5,693 bases of DNA from contig PARX01000040.1 in NCBI GenBank assembly GCA_002712045.1, positions 14,662-20,354 of the forward strand. The letters are read 5' to 3'. The DNA is from Paracoccaceae bacterium (GTDB taxonomy: Bacteria > Pseudomonadota > Alphaproteobacteria > Rhodobacterales > Rhodobacteraceae). Shown piece by piece: positions 1 through 4,912 of this stretch. Numbering within the stretch: position 1 is the first letter of the stretch; each line of letters begins with the position of its first letter. Both the position numbers and the translations under genes were made by a program. Under the pieces are notes generated by a model. The model worked only from the letters and a program-made list of their open reading frames with translations. It had not been told where the DNA came from and ran no database searches.

Positions 1-29
1 ATCAGCTCTTGCCAATTTTTTAGGATCAT
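1..29 (-). CDS. rpoA: RNA polymerase subunit alpha, first 9 codons (cut by window edge)
   Basis: Only the 5' end is present. It reads MILKNWQEL plus two bases of the next codon before the window ends. This matches the MIxKNWxELI start typical of alphaproteobacterial RpoA, the subunit whose N-terminal domain dimerises to nucleate core RNA polymerase assembly and whose C-terminal domain contacts UP elements and activators. Its place directly after rpsK, with no rpsD between, is the usual alphaproteobacterial order. The ATG at 29-27 was chosen because it gives the family N-terminus. It has a GGAGGA ribosome binding site at 42-37, 7 nt upstream. An in-frame ATG at 44-42 would add MEEQH and also has a good site (GGAGGA at 55-50), so the true start is not certain. 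Too little is visible to judge the rest of the protein. Confidence 0.85.
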
Positions 30-36
30 GTGTTGT

Positions 37-55
37 TCCTCCATTCTTGTCCTCC
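37..55 (-). promoter_or_regulatory. Tandem ribosome binding sites for rpoA
   Basis: Two GGAGGA motifs lie 13 bp apart. The one at 55-50 is 5 nt before the in-frame ATG at 44-42. The one at 42-37 is 7 nt before the ATG at 29-27 and shares the G of the upstream ATG. Both are strong Shine-Dalgarno matches. Family alignment favours the downstream start, but sequence alone cannot exclude initiation at both. Confidence 0.7.
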
Positions 56-77
56 AACCTAGATCCTTAGGTGGGGA
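50..77 (-). promoter_or_regulatory. Candidate mRNA hairpin covering the upstream rpoA Shine-Dalgarno
   Basis: The RNA segment 77-69 (UCCCCACCU) can pair with 60-50 (AGGUUGGAGGA) over nine base pairs with two single-base bulges (positions 56 and 53), leaving an 8-nt loop at 68-61. The 3' arm contains the GGAGGA at 55-50, so folding would hide that ribosome binding site but leave the one at 42-37 open. This was found by eye, with no energy calculation or covariation test. Confidence 0.35.
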
Positions 78-99
78 CGCTCGAGGTTTTAGTAAACAT

Positions 100-128
100 A
101 CCGATATTACACCTCCCGCAATATCAGT
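100..128 (-). promoter_or_regulatory. Candidate hairpin after rpsK with SD-like loop
   Basis: A 9-bp stem pairs 128-120 (ACUGAUAUU) with 108-100 (AAUAUCGGU), including one U-G wobble. The loop, 119-109, is GCGGGAGGUGU. It begins 8 nt after the rpsK stop and contains a GGGAGG anti-SD complement presented in the loop. No U-run follows, so it is not a standard Rho-independent terminator. It could be a processing or stability element between rpsK and rpoA, or a control element for the 10-codon ORF at 99-67. Confidence 0.4.
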
Positions 129-135
129 GCGAAAG

Positions 136-525
136 TTAGACTCGTCGACGCTTTGGTGGCCGACATCCGTTATGAGCAATCGGAGTAACATCTCGTATTG
201 CTGTAATATTAAGACCTAAAGCGGCCAAAGCCCTTAGGGCACTTTCCCTTCCAGTGCCAGGCCCCTGAACTTCAACTTCTAGAGTTCTCATTCCATGCTC
301 TTGGGCTTTTTTTCCGGCATCTTCAGCCGCCATTTGAGCAGCATACGGAGTTGATTTCCTTGAGCCTTTAAAGCCCATAGTTCCAGCTGACGACCAGGCA
401 ATTGCATTACCTTGCACATCAGATATTAATATCTTTGTATTATTGAAAGACGAGTTTACGTGAGCAACTCCTGTCGCAATGTTTTTTCTCTCTTTACGTT
501 TAGTACGGGTCTTATCTCTAGCCAT
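136..525 (-). CDS. rpsK: 30S ribosomal protein S11
   Basis: The protein has 129 residues, the same length as E. coli S11. S11 sits on the platform of the 30S subunit, bound to the 16S rRNA central domain near the mRNA exit path. The sequence shows a basic N-terminus (ARDKTRTKRKERK), the conserved core NSSFNNTKILISDVQGN (24-40) and the basic tail HNGCRPPKRRRV (118-129). The Asn119-Gly120 pair aligns with the site that forms isoaspartate in E. coli S11. The ATG at 525 gives the standard S11 N-terminus. Its ribosome binding site AAGG (538-535) overlaps the TAA stop of rpsM, with 11 bp between the genes, so coupled translation with S13 is likely. The stop is TAA. Nothing looks truncated or foreign. 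Confidence 0.98.
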   Translation of the reverse strand: MARDKTRTKRKERKNIATGVAHVNSSFNNTKILISDVQGNAIAWSSAGTMGFKGSRKSTPYAAQMAAEDAGKKAQEHGMRTLEVEVQGPGTGRESALRALAALGLNITAIRDVTPIAHNGCRPPKRRRV

Positions 526-536
526 TATACTCTACC

Positions 537-905
537 TTATTTTTTCTTACCAGCGATCGCACGGGCAGGGCCTTTACGCGTTCTTGCATTTGTATGAGTC
601 CTTTGACCACGGACAGGAAGATTTCGTCTATGCCTTAAACCACGATAACATCCAAGATCCATTAATCTCTTTATATTCATTTGAGTGTCACGTCGCAAAT
701 CACCTTCTACGTTGAAGTTAGCATCAATATTTTCTCTGATTGACAATACTTCTGCGTCTGAAAGCTCATTTACTCTTTTTGTGAGATCAATCCCAACAGA
801 CTCACAAATCTTTTTTGCTGAGTTATTACCTATACCGGTGATATATGTTAATGCAATTGGGACCCTTTTATGGGTTGGTATATTTACGCCAGCTATTCTC
901 GCCAT
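537..905 (-). CDS. rpsM: 30S ribosomal protein S13
   Basis: This is S13 of the 30S head, which contacts the 50S subunit through the intersubunit bridges and reaches the P-site tRNA with its C-terminal tail. From ATG 905 the product is 122 residues beginning MARIAGVNIP, the standard S13 start. The GIG turn is at 24-26. The tRNA- and rRNA-contacting segment (CYRGLRHRRNLPVRGQRTHT) is at 86-105 and a lysine-rich tail (AIAGKKK) follows. An upstream GTG at 953 would add 16 residues (MKKGSGITEAATKGNR) with no family counterpart. The chosen ATG has AAAGGA at 917-912, 6 nt upstream, so the longer form is rejected. It is the first gene after the 187-bp gap below adk and may have its own promoter there. 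Stop TAA overlaps the rpsK ribosome binding site. Confidence 0.98.
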   Translation of the reverse strand: MARIAGVNIPTHKRVPIALTYITGIGNNSAKKICESVGIDLTKRVNELSDAEVLSIRENIDANFNVEGDLRRDTQMNIKRLMDLGCYRGLRHRRNLPVRGQRTHTNARTRKGPARAIAGKKK

Positions 906-955
906 GCGATTTCCTTTCGTTGCGGCTTCCGTAATTCCGGAACCTTTTTTCACAA

Positions 956-979
956 CGGTGTCCTAAACACACGACACCG
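956..979 (-). promoter_or_regulatory. Hairpin in the rpsM leader
   Basis: A perfect 7-bp inverted repeat, CGGTGTC (979-973) and GACACCG (962-956), encloses a 10-nt loop (972-963, GUGUGUUUAG). It has no U-run behind it, so it is not an intrinsic terminator. It lies about 50 nt before the rpsM start and at or just after the start point expected for the extended -10 at 984-992. Its loop is complementary to the loop of the hairpin at 1051-1068. Confidence 0.5.
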
Positions 980-983
980 ACAG

Positions 984-992
984 ACTATAACA
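984..992 (-). promoter_or_regulatory. Possible extended -10 promoter for rpsM-rpsK-rpoA
   Basis: The minus strand reads TG-T-TATAGT: TG at 992-991 and the hexamer TATAGT at 989-984, five of six bases matching TATAAT. This is the extended -10 pattern, which can work without a good -35, and I see no good -35 at the normal distance. Transcription would start near 977, about 70 nt before rpsM. The placement in the largest gap of the window supports a promoter, but AT-rich DNA gives such matches by chance. Confidence 0.3.
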
Positions 993-1026
993 AATCAAAT
1001 AAAAATTACTTTTAAACGACTGCTAA

Positions 1027-1041
1027 ATTCTATTTCAGAAT
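1027..1041 (-). repeat. Short inverted repeat in the adk-rpsM gap
   Basis: ATTCT (1041-1037) and AGAAT (1031-1027) enclose GAAAT, a 5-bp AU-rich stem. It is weak and has no T-run directly after it. It also contains TAGAAT (1032-1027), a five-of-six match to a -10 hexamer, but no matching -35 is present 16-18 bp upstream. It may be chance in AT-rich DNA. Confidence 0.2.
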
Positions 1042-1050
1042 CAGGCAATT

Positions 1051-1068
1051 AAGGTGTTTAGGGACCTT
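1051..1068 (-). promoter_or_regulatory. Hairpin downstream of adk with loop complementary to the rpsM leader hairpin
   Basis: AAGGT (1068-1064) pairs with ACCTT (1055-1051) around an 8-nt loop (1063-1056, CCCUAAAC). Six loop bases, CUAAAC (1061-1056), are complementary to GUUUAG (968-963) in the loop of the 956-979 hairpin. The wider complementarity is 9 bp (1062-1054 with 970-962). The stem alone is short. It starts 25 nt after the adk stop and has no U-run, so it does not look like a terminator. Confidence 0.35.
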
Positions 1069-1092
1069 CGTCAAGTACAGATTTCATGATTC

Positions 1093-1731
1093 TTAACCCC
1101 AAAGAACTGATGCAAGTTCTTCTGCTACCAAATTGATATCTTGCAGACCGTTTACAGAACGTAAATTACCCTTTGCGTAATAATATCCTATCAGGGGCGA
1201 AGTGTCCTTATAATAAGCCATCAGTCTCGTTTTTAGAGCCAATTCATTATCATCTGCCCGTCTACTGAAAATCTTGGAGCCACACAAACCGCAGGTGACT
1301 GGCTGAGGCTTAGTGACACTGTGATAAACCTCTCCACACCCGTCACAAGTGGACCGACCAACAATACGAGAAACCAAAACATCATCATCTACTCGCATTT
1401 CTATAACAAAATTAAGCCTCTTATCTACCTTATCTAATAACTCCCCCAAAGCATCCGCCTGCGCCAAAGTGCGGGGAAAACCATCAAAAATATATCCGTT
1501 AGAGTTTTCGTAAGATAACTGTTCTTCAATAAGACCAATTACAATATCATCAGTTACTAGATTTCCAGAATCCATTACTTCGGCTACCCGTTTTCCCATC
1601 TCTGTTTGGCTAGTTCGGGCCGCCCTTAGCATATCTCCTGTACTCAATTGAACCATACCACGCTCTTCGACAAGTCTTCTTGCCTGAGTACCCTTACCGG
1701 CCCCAGGGGGACCAAGTAAAATTATATTCAT
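1093..1731 (-). CDS. adk: Adenylate kinase, long form with four-cysteine LID
   Basis: Adk catalyses ATP + AMP = 2 ADP in the cytoplasm and sets the adenylate energy balance. The 212-residue protein has the P-loop GPPGAGKGT (7-15), STGD (30-33), the AMP-site motif FDGFPRT (82-88) and the phosphate-binding arginines expected near R126, R158 and R169. The LID (about 125-161) carries two CxxC pairs, C129/C132 and C147/C150, a probable structural zinc site. This LID type is known in Gram-positive bacteria and in some alphaproteobacteria such as Paracoccus; E. coli Adk lacks it. The start ATG overlaps the secY TGA (ATGA, 1728-1731). The nearest SD-like AAAGGA (1748-1743) is 11 nt away, longer than for the other genes, so translation probably depends partly on ribosomes finishing secY. 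All catalytic motifs are intact. Confidence 0.98.
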   Translation of the reverse strand: MNIILLGPPGAGKGTQARRLVEERGMVQLSTGDMLRAARTSQTEMGKRVAEVMDSGNLVTDDIVIGLIEEQLSYENSNGYIFDGFPRTLAQADALGELLDKVDKRLNFVIEMRVDDDVLVSRIVGRSTCDGCGEVYHSVTKPQPVTCGLCGSKIFSRRADDNELALKTRLMAYYKDTSPLIGYYYAKGNLRSVNGLQDINLVAEELASVLWG

Positions 1732-3080
1732 CTTCGAGCAGATCCTTTTTTACGGTTTTTACCCCGTAATTTAGATTTTTCTATTAATCCCTCATATTGG
1801 TGCGCCAACATATGGGATTGAACTTGATTAATCGTATCCATTGTTACAGACACAACGATCAGAACTGACGTGCCTCCAAAGTAGAAAGGAATCGCGAATT
1901 GAGAACGTAATATCTCAGGTAGCAAGCAAACAGCAGCTAAGTAACCTGCTCCAACAACCAGTATCCTATTAACTACATAGTCCAAATACTCCGCCGTTTT
2001 TTGACCAGGTCTAATACCTGGTATGAAACCATTCTGATTTTTTAAATTATCAGCCACATCCTCCGTTTTGAACGCAACATTAGCGGTGTAAAAATACGAG
2101 AAAAATACAATCATTGCTACAAAAAATAACAGATACAATGGTTGGCCAGGTCCAAAATAAGCTAATAATGTCGACATAAAAGGACTCGTTTGATTACCAC
2201 TGAACGTACTGACAGTAGTTGGTAATAATAACAATGATGATGCAAATATCGGCGGAATTACTCCCGAGGGATTCAATTTTACAGGTAAATTACTTGTACC
2301 ACCGTCGTAAGTCTTCATTCCAACTTGACGTCTGGGATACTGAATATGAATCTTTCGCAGTGCTCTTTCCATAAAAACAACAAAGCCAATGACTGCAATA
2401 ACCATTACTATCACGCTTATTATGACAGCAGGACTGATAGCTCCAGACCTTCCCGAAGCAAAAAACTGAGCTAAAGCTGCTGGAATTTCTGCAACAATTC
2501 CAACAAAAATAATGAGAGATATACCATTTCCAATGCCTCGAGCGGTGATTTGTTCACCTAGCCACATCAAGAACATGGTTCCGCCAACGAGTGTTATTAT
2601 GCATGATGCCCTAAAATACCACCCCGGATCGGTCGCTAGATCTCCTGCTTCTATACTTACAGCCAATCCATAAGCTTGAAACAATGCCAATAGTACAGTG
2701 CCATATCTAGTATATTGATTTATTTTCTTTTGACCCTGCTGACCTTCTTTTTTCAACTGTGCTAATTGGGGCACCATAGCAGTCATTAACTGCACAATAA
2801 TTGAGGCAGAAATATAAGGCATTATCCCAAGAGCAAAAATACCCATTCTACTGATGGCTCCACCAGTAAACATATTTAATATTCCACCAATGCCTTGACC
2901 AGCTTCTTCAAAAAATTGTTTTAGAGCTAAGTTGTCAATCCCTGGAACGGGTATGTAAGTACCAATTCGATAAACAATCAGAAGTATTAATGCGAACAGA
3001 ATTCGCTGACGCAATTCAGTCGCTTTCCCAAATGCACTCCAACTCATATTCGCTGCCATTTGCTCAGCTGCCGATGTCAT
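1728..3080 (-). CDS. secY: Sec translocon channel subunit SecY
   Basis: SecY forms the inner-membrane protein-conducting channel with SecE and SecG and receives substrates from SecA or from ribosomes. From ATG 3080 it has 450 residues. Hydrophobic stretches suggest ten membrane segments at about 27-45, 81-105, 128-147, 158-175, 187-207, 217-238, 272-292, 313-335, 374-392 and 402-416. The plug region lies near 58-75. The large cytoplasmic loops carry YPRRQVG (248-254) and GFIPGIRPG (351-359); the Arg in the latter is the SecA- and ribosome-facing residue essential in E. coli. The tail is basic (KLRGKNRKKGSARR). An in-frame TTG at 3095 would add five residues, but AAAGGA (3092-3087) sits 6 nt before the ATG and overlaps that extension, so ATG 3080 is preferred. 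The gene follows rplO after 106 bp and overlaps adk by 4 bp. Confidence 0.98.
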   Translation of the reverse strand: MTSAAEQMAANMSWSAFGKATELRQRILFALILLIVYRIGTYIPVPGIDNLALKQFFEEAGQGIGGILNMFTGGAISRMGIFALGIMPYISASIIVQLMTAMVPQLAQLKKEGQQGQKKINQYTRYGTVLLALFQAYGLAVSIEAGDLATDPGWYFRASCIITLVGGTMFLMWLGEQITARGIGNGISLIIFVGIVAEIPAALAQFFASGRSGAISPAVIISVIVMVIAVIGFVVFMERALRKIHIQYPRRQVGMKTYDGGTSNLPVKLNPSGVIPPIFASSLLLLPTTVSTFSGNQTSPFMSTLLAYFGPGQPLYLLFFVAMIVFFSYFYTANVAFKTEDVADNLKNQNGFIPGIRPGQKTAEYLDYVVNRILVVGAGYLAAVCLLPEILRSQFAIPFYFGGTSVLIVVSVTMDTINQVQSHMLAHQYEGLIEKSKLRGKNRKKGSARR

Positions 3081-3186
3081 TTGACTTCCTTTCAACTACA
3101 TTTGAGACAAACTTTATCATAAAATACTCATCCCTAATATCTATAGACACTCAATACTTAGGTAACGTTTTTAATCGATACAAGTA
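3081..3186 (-). other. rplO-secY spacer, no clear element
   Basis: This 106-bp AT-rich spacer holds the secY ribosome binding site at its end. I see an 8-bp palindrome TCTATAGA (3140-3147) and -10-like hexamers such as TATGAT, but none has a convincing -35 at 16-18 bp. There is no GC-rich stem followed by a U-run, so no intrinsic terminator is supported and readthrough from rplO into secY is the simplest reading. Confidence 0.5.
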
Positions 3187-3663
3187 CTAATCACTAGCTG
3201 GCACTGATTTCAAAACTTTTACCGTACCACCCGCTTTTTCAATTGCAGCTACAGCTGTTTTGGACGCTCCAGTTACCTCAATGTTAACTTTTGAAGTTAT
3301 CTGACCCTTATTCAAGAGCCTTACCCCATCCCATACACGTCGAACGAGGCCACTATTAAGAAGCACCTCTTCATTAAGTGTGCTTTTTACATCCAACTTA
3401 CCACTATCAATAAATTTTTGTAGTATACCCAGGTTAATAACTGCATAACGCTTAGCATTTATGTTGTTAAACCCACGCTTAGGTAACCTTTGATACAAGG
3501 GCATCTGGCCACCTTCATAACCATTTATTGCTACACCTGACCGAGATTTTTGACCTTTTATCCCTCGTCCAGCTGTTTTACCTTTACCAGAGCCCGGTCC
3601 TCGACCCACACGTTTTTTTTCTTTAGTAGCACCAGGATTATCCCGTAATTCATTCAATCTCAT
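3187..3663 (-). CDS. rplO: 50S ribosomal protein L15
   Basis: L15 binds 23S rRNA and is a mid-to-late assembly protein of the 50S subunit. The 158-residue product has the glycine- and lysine-rich N-terminal extension that threads into rRNA (RVGRGPGSGKGKTAGRGIKG, 18-37), the conserved segment GYEGGQMPLYQRLPKRGFNN (48-67) and the globular C-terminal domain with the L15 signature around NIEVTGASKTAVAAIEKAGG. An in-frame ATG at 3687 would add eight residues (MYPAKESE). ATG 3663 is preferred because it gives the family start MRLNELRDNPGA and has AAAGGAG (3676-3670) 6 nt upstream. The gene is set off by 110 bp from rpmD and 106 bp from secY, looser than the packed genes before it. The stop is TAG. 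Confidence 0.98.
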   Translation of the reverse strand: MRLNELRDNPGATKEKKRVGRGPGSGKGKTAGRGIKGQKSRSGVAINGYEGGQMPLYQRLPKRGFNNINAKRYAVINLGILQKFIDSGKLDVKSTLNEEVLLNSGLVRRVWDGVRLLNKGQITSKVNIEVTGASKTAVAAIEKAGGTVKVLKSVPASD

Positions 3664-3716
3664 TTCGCTCTCCTTTGCCGGATACATTCCCAGAGCGAAT
3701 TAGGACGACCGCGGCT

Positions 3717-3744
3717 TTAATAATATTACTTAATATGACTTCAA
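3717..3744 (-). promoter_or_regulatory. Possible weak promoter upstream of rplO
   Basis: TTGAAG (3744-3739, four of six against TTGACA) and TATTAA (3722-3717, four of six against TATAAT) are 16 bp apart, followed by a GC-rich GCCGCGG stretch where transcription would begin. It would give rplO-secY-adk transcripts. The matches are modest in a very AT-rich stretch, and alphaproteobacterial -10 elements are loosely conserved, so this is only a candidate. Confidence 0.22.
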
Positions 3745-3758
3745 AGCTTTTCAGCTTT
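3743..3758 (-). promoter_or_regulatory. GAAA-tetraloop hairpin after rpmD
   Basis: AAAGCT (3758-3753) pairs with AGCTTT (3748-3743) around a GAAA tetraloop (3752-3749). This 6-bp stem with a GNRA loop starts 16 nt after the rpmD stop. On the transcribed (minus) strand it is followed by GAAGUC, not a U-run, so it is unlikely to be an intrinsic terminator. It could be an RNA-stability or processing element between rpmD and rplO. Confidence 0.4.
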
Positions 3759-3773
3759 TTCCATCAAGAACAA

Positions 3774-3962
3774 TTAACTTTTTTCTTCTATGATTTTGAC
3801 CAAATGTGGTATTTTATTAACCATTCCACGCACTGATGGGGTATCTTCAAGCTCTCTAGTTTTATTCATTTTATTTAGACCCAAACCAATCAATGTTTGT
3901 CGCTGTTTTTCAGGACGCCTAATTGGTGAGCCAATTTGCTTTACTACTATTGACTTGGCCAT
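3774..3962 (-). CDS. rpmD: 50S ribosomal protein L30
   Basis: L30 is a small 50S protein with a ferredoxin-like fold that binds 23S rRNA. It is not universal, being absent from several bacterial lineages. The 62 residues include the full family pattern: KSIVVKQIGSPIRRP (3-17), GLGLNKMNKTRELEDTPSVRG (26-46) and a C-terminal strand VNKIPHLVKIIEE. This is the normal length for the family. The sequence resembles Rhodobacterales L30 closely, from memory. The gene starts only 3 bp after the rpsE stop; its ribosome binding site AGGAGG (3976-3971) lies inside the last rpsE codons, 8 nt before the ATG, so the two are almost certainly translationally coupled. The stop is TAA. Confidence 0.97.
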   Translation of the reverse strand: MAKSIVVKQIGSPIRRPEKQRQTLIGLGLNKMNKTRELEDTPSVRGMVNKIPHLVKIIEEKS

Positions 3963-3965
3963 CAG

Positions 3966-4529
3966 TTATGCCTCCTCTTTTTCTTTTTCCACGCTTGCAA
4001 CAGAAGCAGCTTTAGGAAATAAATCAGATACTTTTTTACCACGCCTTTGGCCAACCATACGAGGGCTAGCACTTCGAGTGAGACCGTCAATCGTCGCCCT
4101 TATCATATTATAAGGATTTTGAGACCCCAAAGACTTTGCCACCACATCTTGTACACCTAACATTTCAAAAACAGCTCGCATTGGTCCGCCAGCTATAATT
4201 CCTGTACCCTGAGGTGCTGTACGCATCACTACCTTACCAGCACCGTGACGCCCCTGCATGTCATGATGAAGAGTACGTCCTTCCCTTAATGGAACTCTTA
4301 CTAATTGGCGTTTTGCTTGTTCAGTAGCTTTGCGTATTGCCTCCGGCACCTCTTTAGCCTTACCTTTGCCAAAACCAACCCGACCTCGCTGATCCCCAAC
4401 AACAACAAGTGCTGCAAAACCAAAGCGCTTACCACCTTTAACAGTTTTTGACACCCGGTTTATTGCTACGAGTCTATCCGCAAACTCTGGATTTTCATCA
4501 CGCTCACGACGATTATTTTCTCTGGCCAT
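3966..4529 (-). CDS. rpsE: 30S ribosomal protein S5
   Basis: S5 lies at the mRNA entry side of the 30S subunit, next to S4 and S8, and affects decoding accuracy and mRNA unwinding. The 187-residue protein has the N-terminal double-stranded-RNA-binding-like domain (about 18-82), with RVSKTVKGGKRFGFAALVVV (25-44) and GRVGFGKGKAKEVPEAI (49-65). The C-terminal domain follows, with APQGTGIIAGGPMRAVFEMLG (105-125). A charged tail (VEKEKEEA) ends the protein. The basic KGGKR loop, where spectinomycin-resistance changes occur in E. coli S5, looks wild type. The length fits alphaproteobacterial S5, which is longer than the E. coli protein. The ribosome binding site AAGGAGG (4543-4537) is a perfect anti-SD match 7 nt from the ATG and overlaps the rplR stop. 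Confidence 0.98.
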   Translation of the reverse strand: MARENNRRERDENPEFADRLVAINRVSKTVKGGKRFGFAALVVVGDQRGRVGFGKGKAKEVPEAIRKATEQAKRQLVRVPLREGRTLHHDMQGRHGAGKVVMRTAPQGTGIIAGGPMRAVFEMLGVQDVVAKSLGSQNPYNMIRATIDGLTRSASPRMVGQRRGKKVSDLFPKAASVASVEKEKEEA

Positions 4530-4541
4530 ATTGTCGCCTCC

Positions 4542-4901
4542 TTAAAACTTCAGACCGCCCTCACGGGCAGCATCTGCGAGAGCTTTAACTTTTCCATGAA
4601 AAAGAAAAGCTCCTCTATCAAAATAACATTTTTCCACACCAGCTTTTTTGGCTCTCTCTGCAATAGTCGAACCAATCTTAGCAGCTGTCGTAAGGTTGTT
4701 CGATCCAACAACTCCTAATCCTTTTTCTAAAGACGATGCCGAAGCGATAGTAACACCCTTAGCGTCATCAATTAATTGGACTGATATATTCTTATTTGAT
4801 CTATTTACACATAGTCGCGGTCTAGCACTCGCTGAATTGCGTAATTTGTTTCTAACGCGCAGACGGCGTTTTTGAAACAGCTGATTTTTTGTGTTAGCCA
4901 T
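4542..4901 (-). CDS. rplR: 50S ribosomal protein L18
   Basis: L18 binds 5S rRNA together with L5 and anchors it in the central protuberance of the 50S subunit. The 119-residue sequence has the basic N-terminus (FQKRRLRVRNKLR, 9-21), the core RPRLCVNRSNKNISVQLIDD (27-46) and the conserved C-terminus CYFDRGAFLFHGKVKALADA (92-111) ending GGLKF. It is complete and of normal length. The start ATG has AAGGA (4914-4910) 8 nt upstream, overlapping the TAA of rplF. The gene sits 11 bp after rplF and 12 bp before rpsE, in the standard spc order. The stop is TAA, which is shared with the start of the rpsE ribosome binding site. Confidence 0.98.
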   Translation of the reverse strand: MANTKNQLFQKRRLRVRNKLRNSASARPRLCVNRSNKNISVQLIDDAKGVTIASASSLEKGLGVVGSNNLTTAAKIGSTIAERAKKAGVEKCYFDRGAFLFHGKVKALADAAREGGLKF

Positions 4902-4912
4902 ATTTTCCGTCC

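Noticed and set aside
906..953. N-terminal extension of S13 from a GTG at 953
   Set aside because: It adds 16 residues unknown in S13, and the internal ATG at 905 has a well-placed AAAGGA.
479..966. Plus-strand ORFs of 60-93 codons opposite rpsM and rpsK
   Set aside because: They lie antisense to well-recognised ribosomal protein genes, have no family resemblance and are explained by the frame structure of the real genes. The same holds for the plus-strand ORFs at 28-219, 2990-3190, 3790-4113 and 4648-4875.
1002..1020. Terminator of adk at the TTTTTATTT stretch
   Set aside because: The only stem before the T-rich run is AAAA/TTTT, with no GC pairs, too weak for an intrinsic terminator.
1046..1074. 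TTGACG (1074-1069) as the -35 of a sigma-70 promoter below adk
   Set aside because: The hexamer is good, but 17 bp later only TAATTG is present, two of six against TATAAT; a functional promoter is not supported.
1728..1731. A missing rpmJ (L36) gene between secY and the alpha operon as evidence of gene loss
   Set aside because: rpmJ is normally elsewhere in alphaproteobacteria, where adk follows secY directly, so its absence is expected.
3081..3095. SecY start at TTG 3095
   Set aside because: The five extra codons contain the ribosome binding site of the ATG at 3080, and the shorter form matches the family start.
3664..3687. L15 start at ATG 3687
   Set aside because: The extension contains the strong AAAGGAG of the ATG at 3663, and the extra eight residues do not belong to the L15 family start.
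3743..3765. Plus-strand stem followed by TTTTT, as a Rho-independent terminator
   Set aside because: The T-run is on the plus strand and no plus-strand gene exists here to terminate. On the transcribed strand the stem lacks a U-run.
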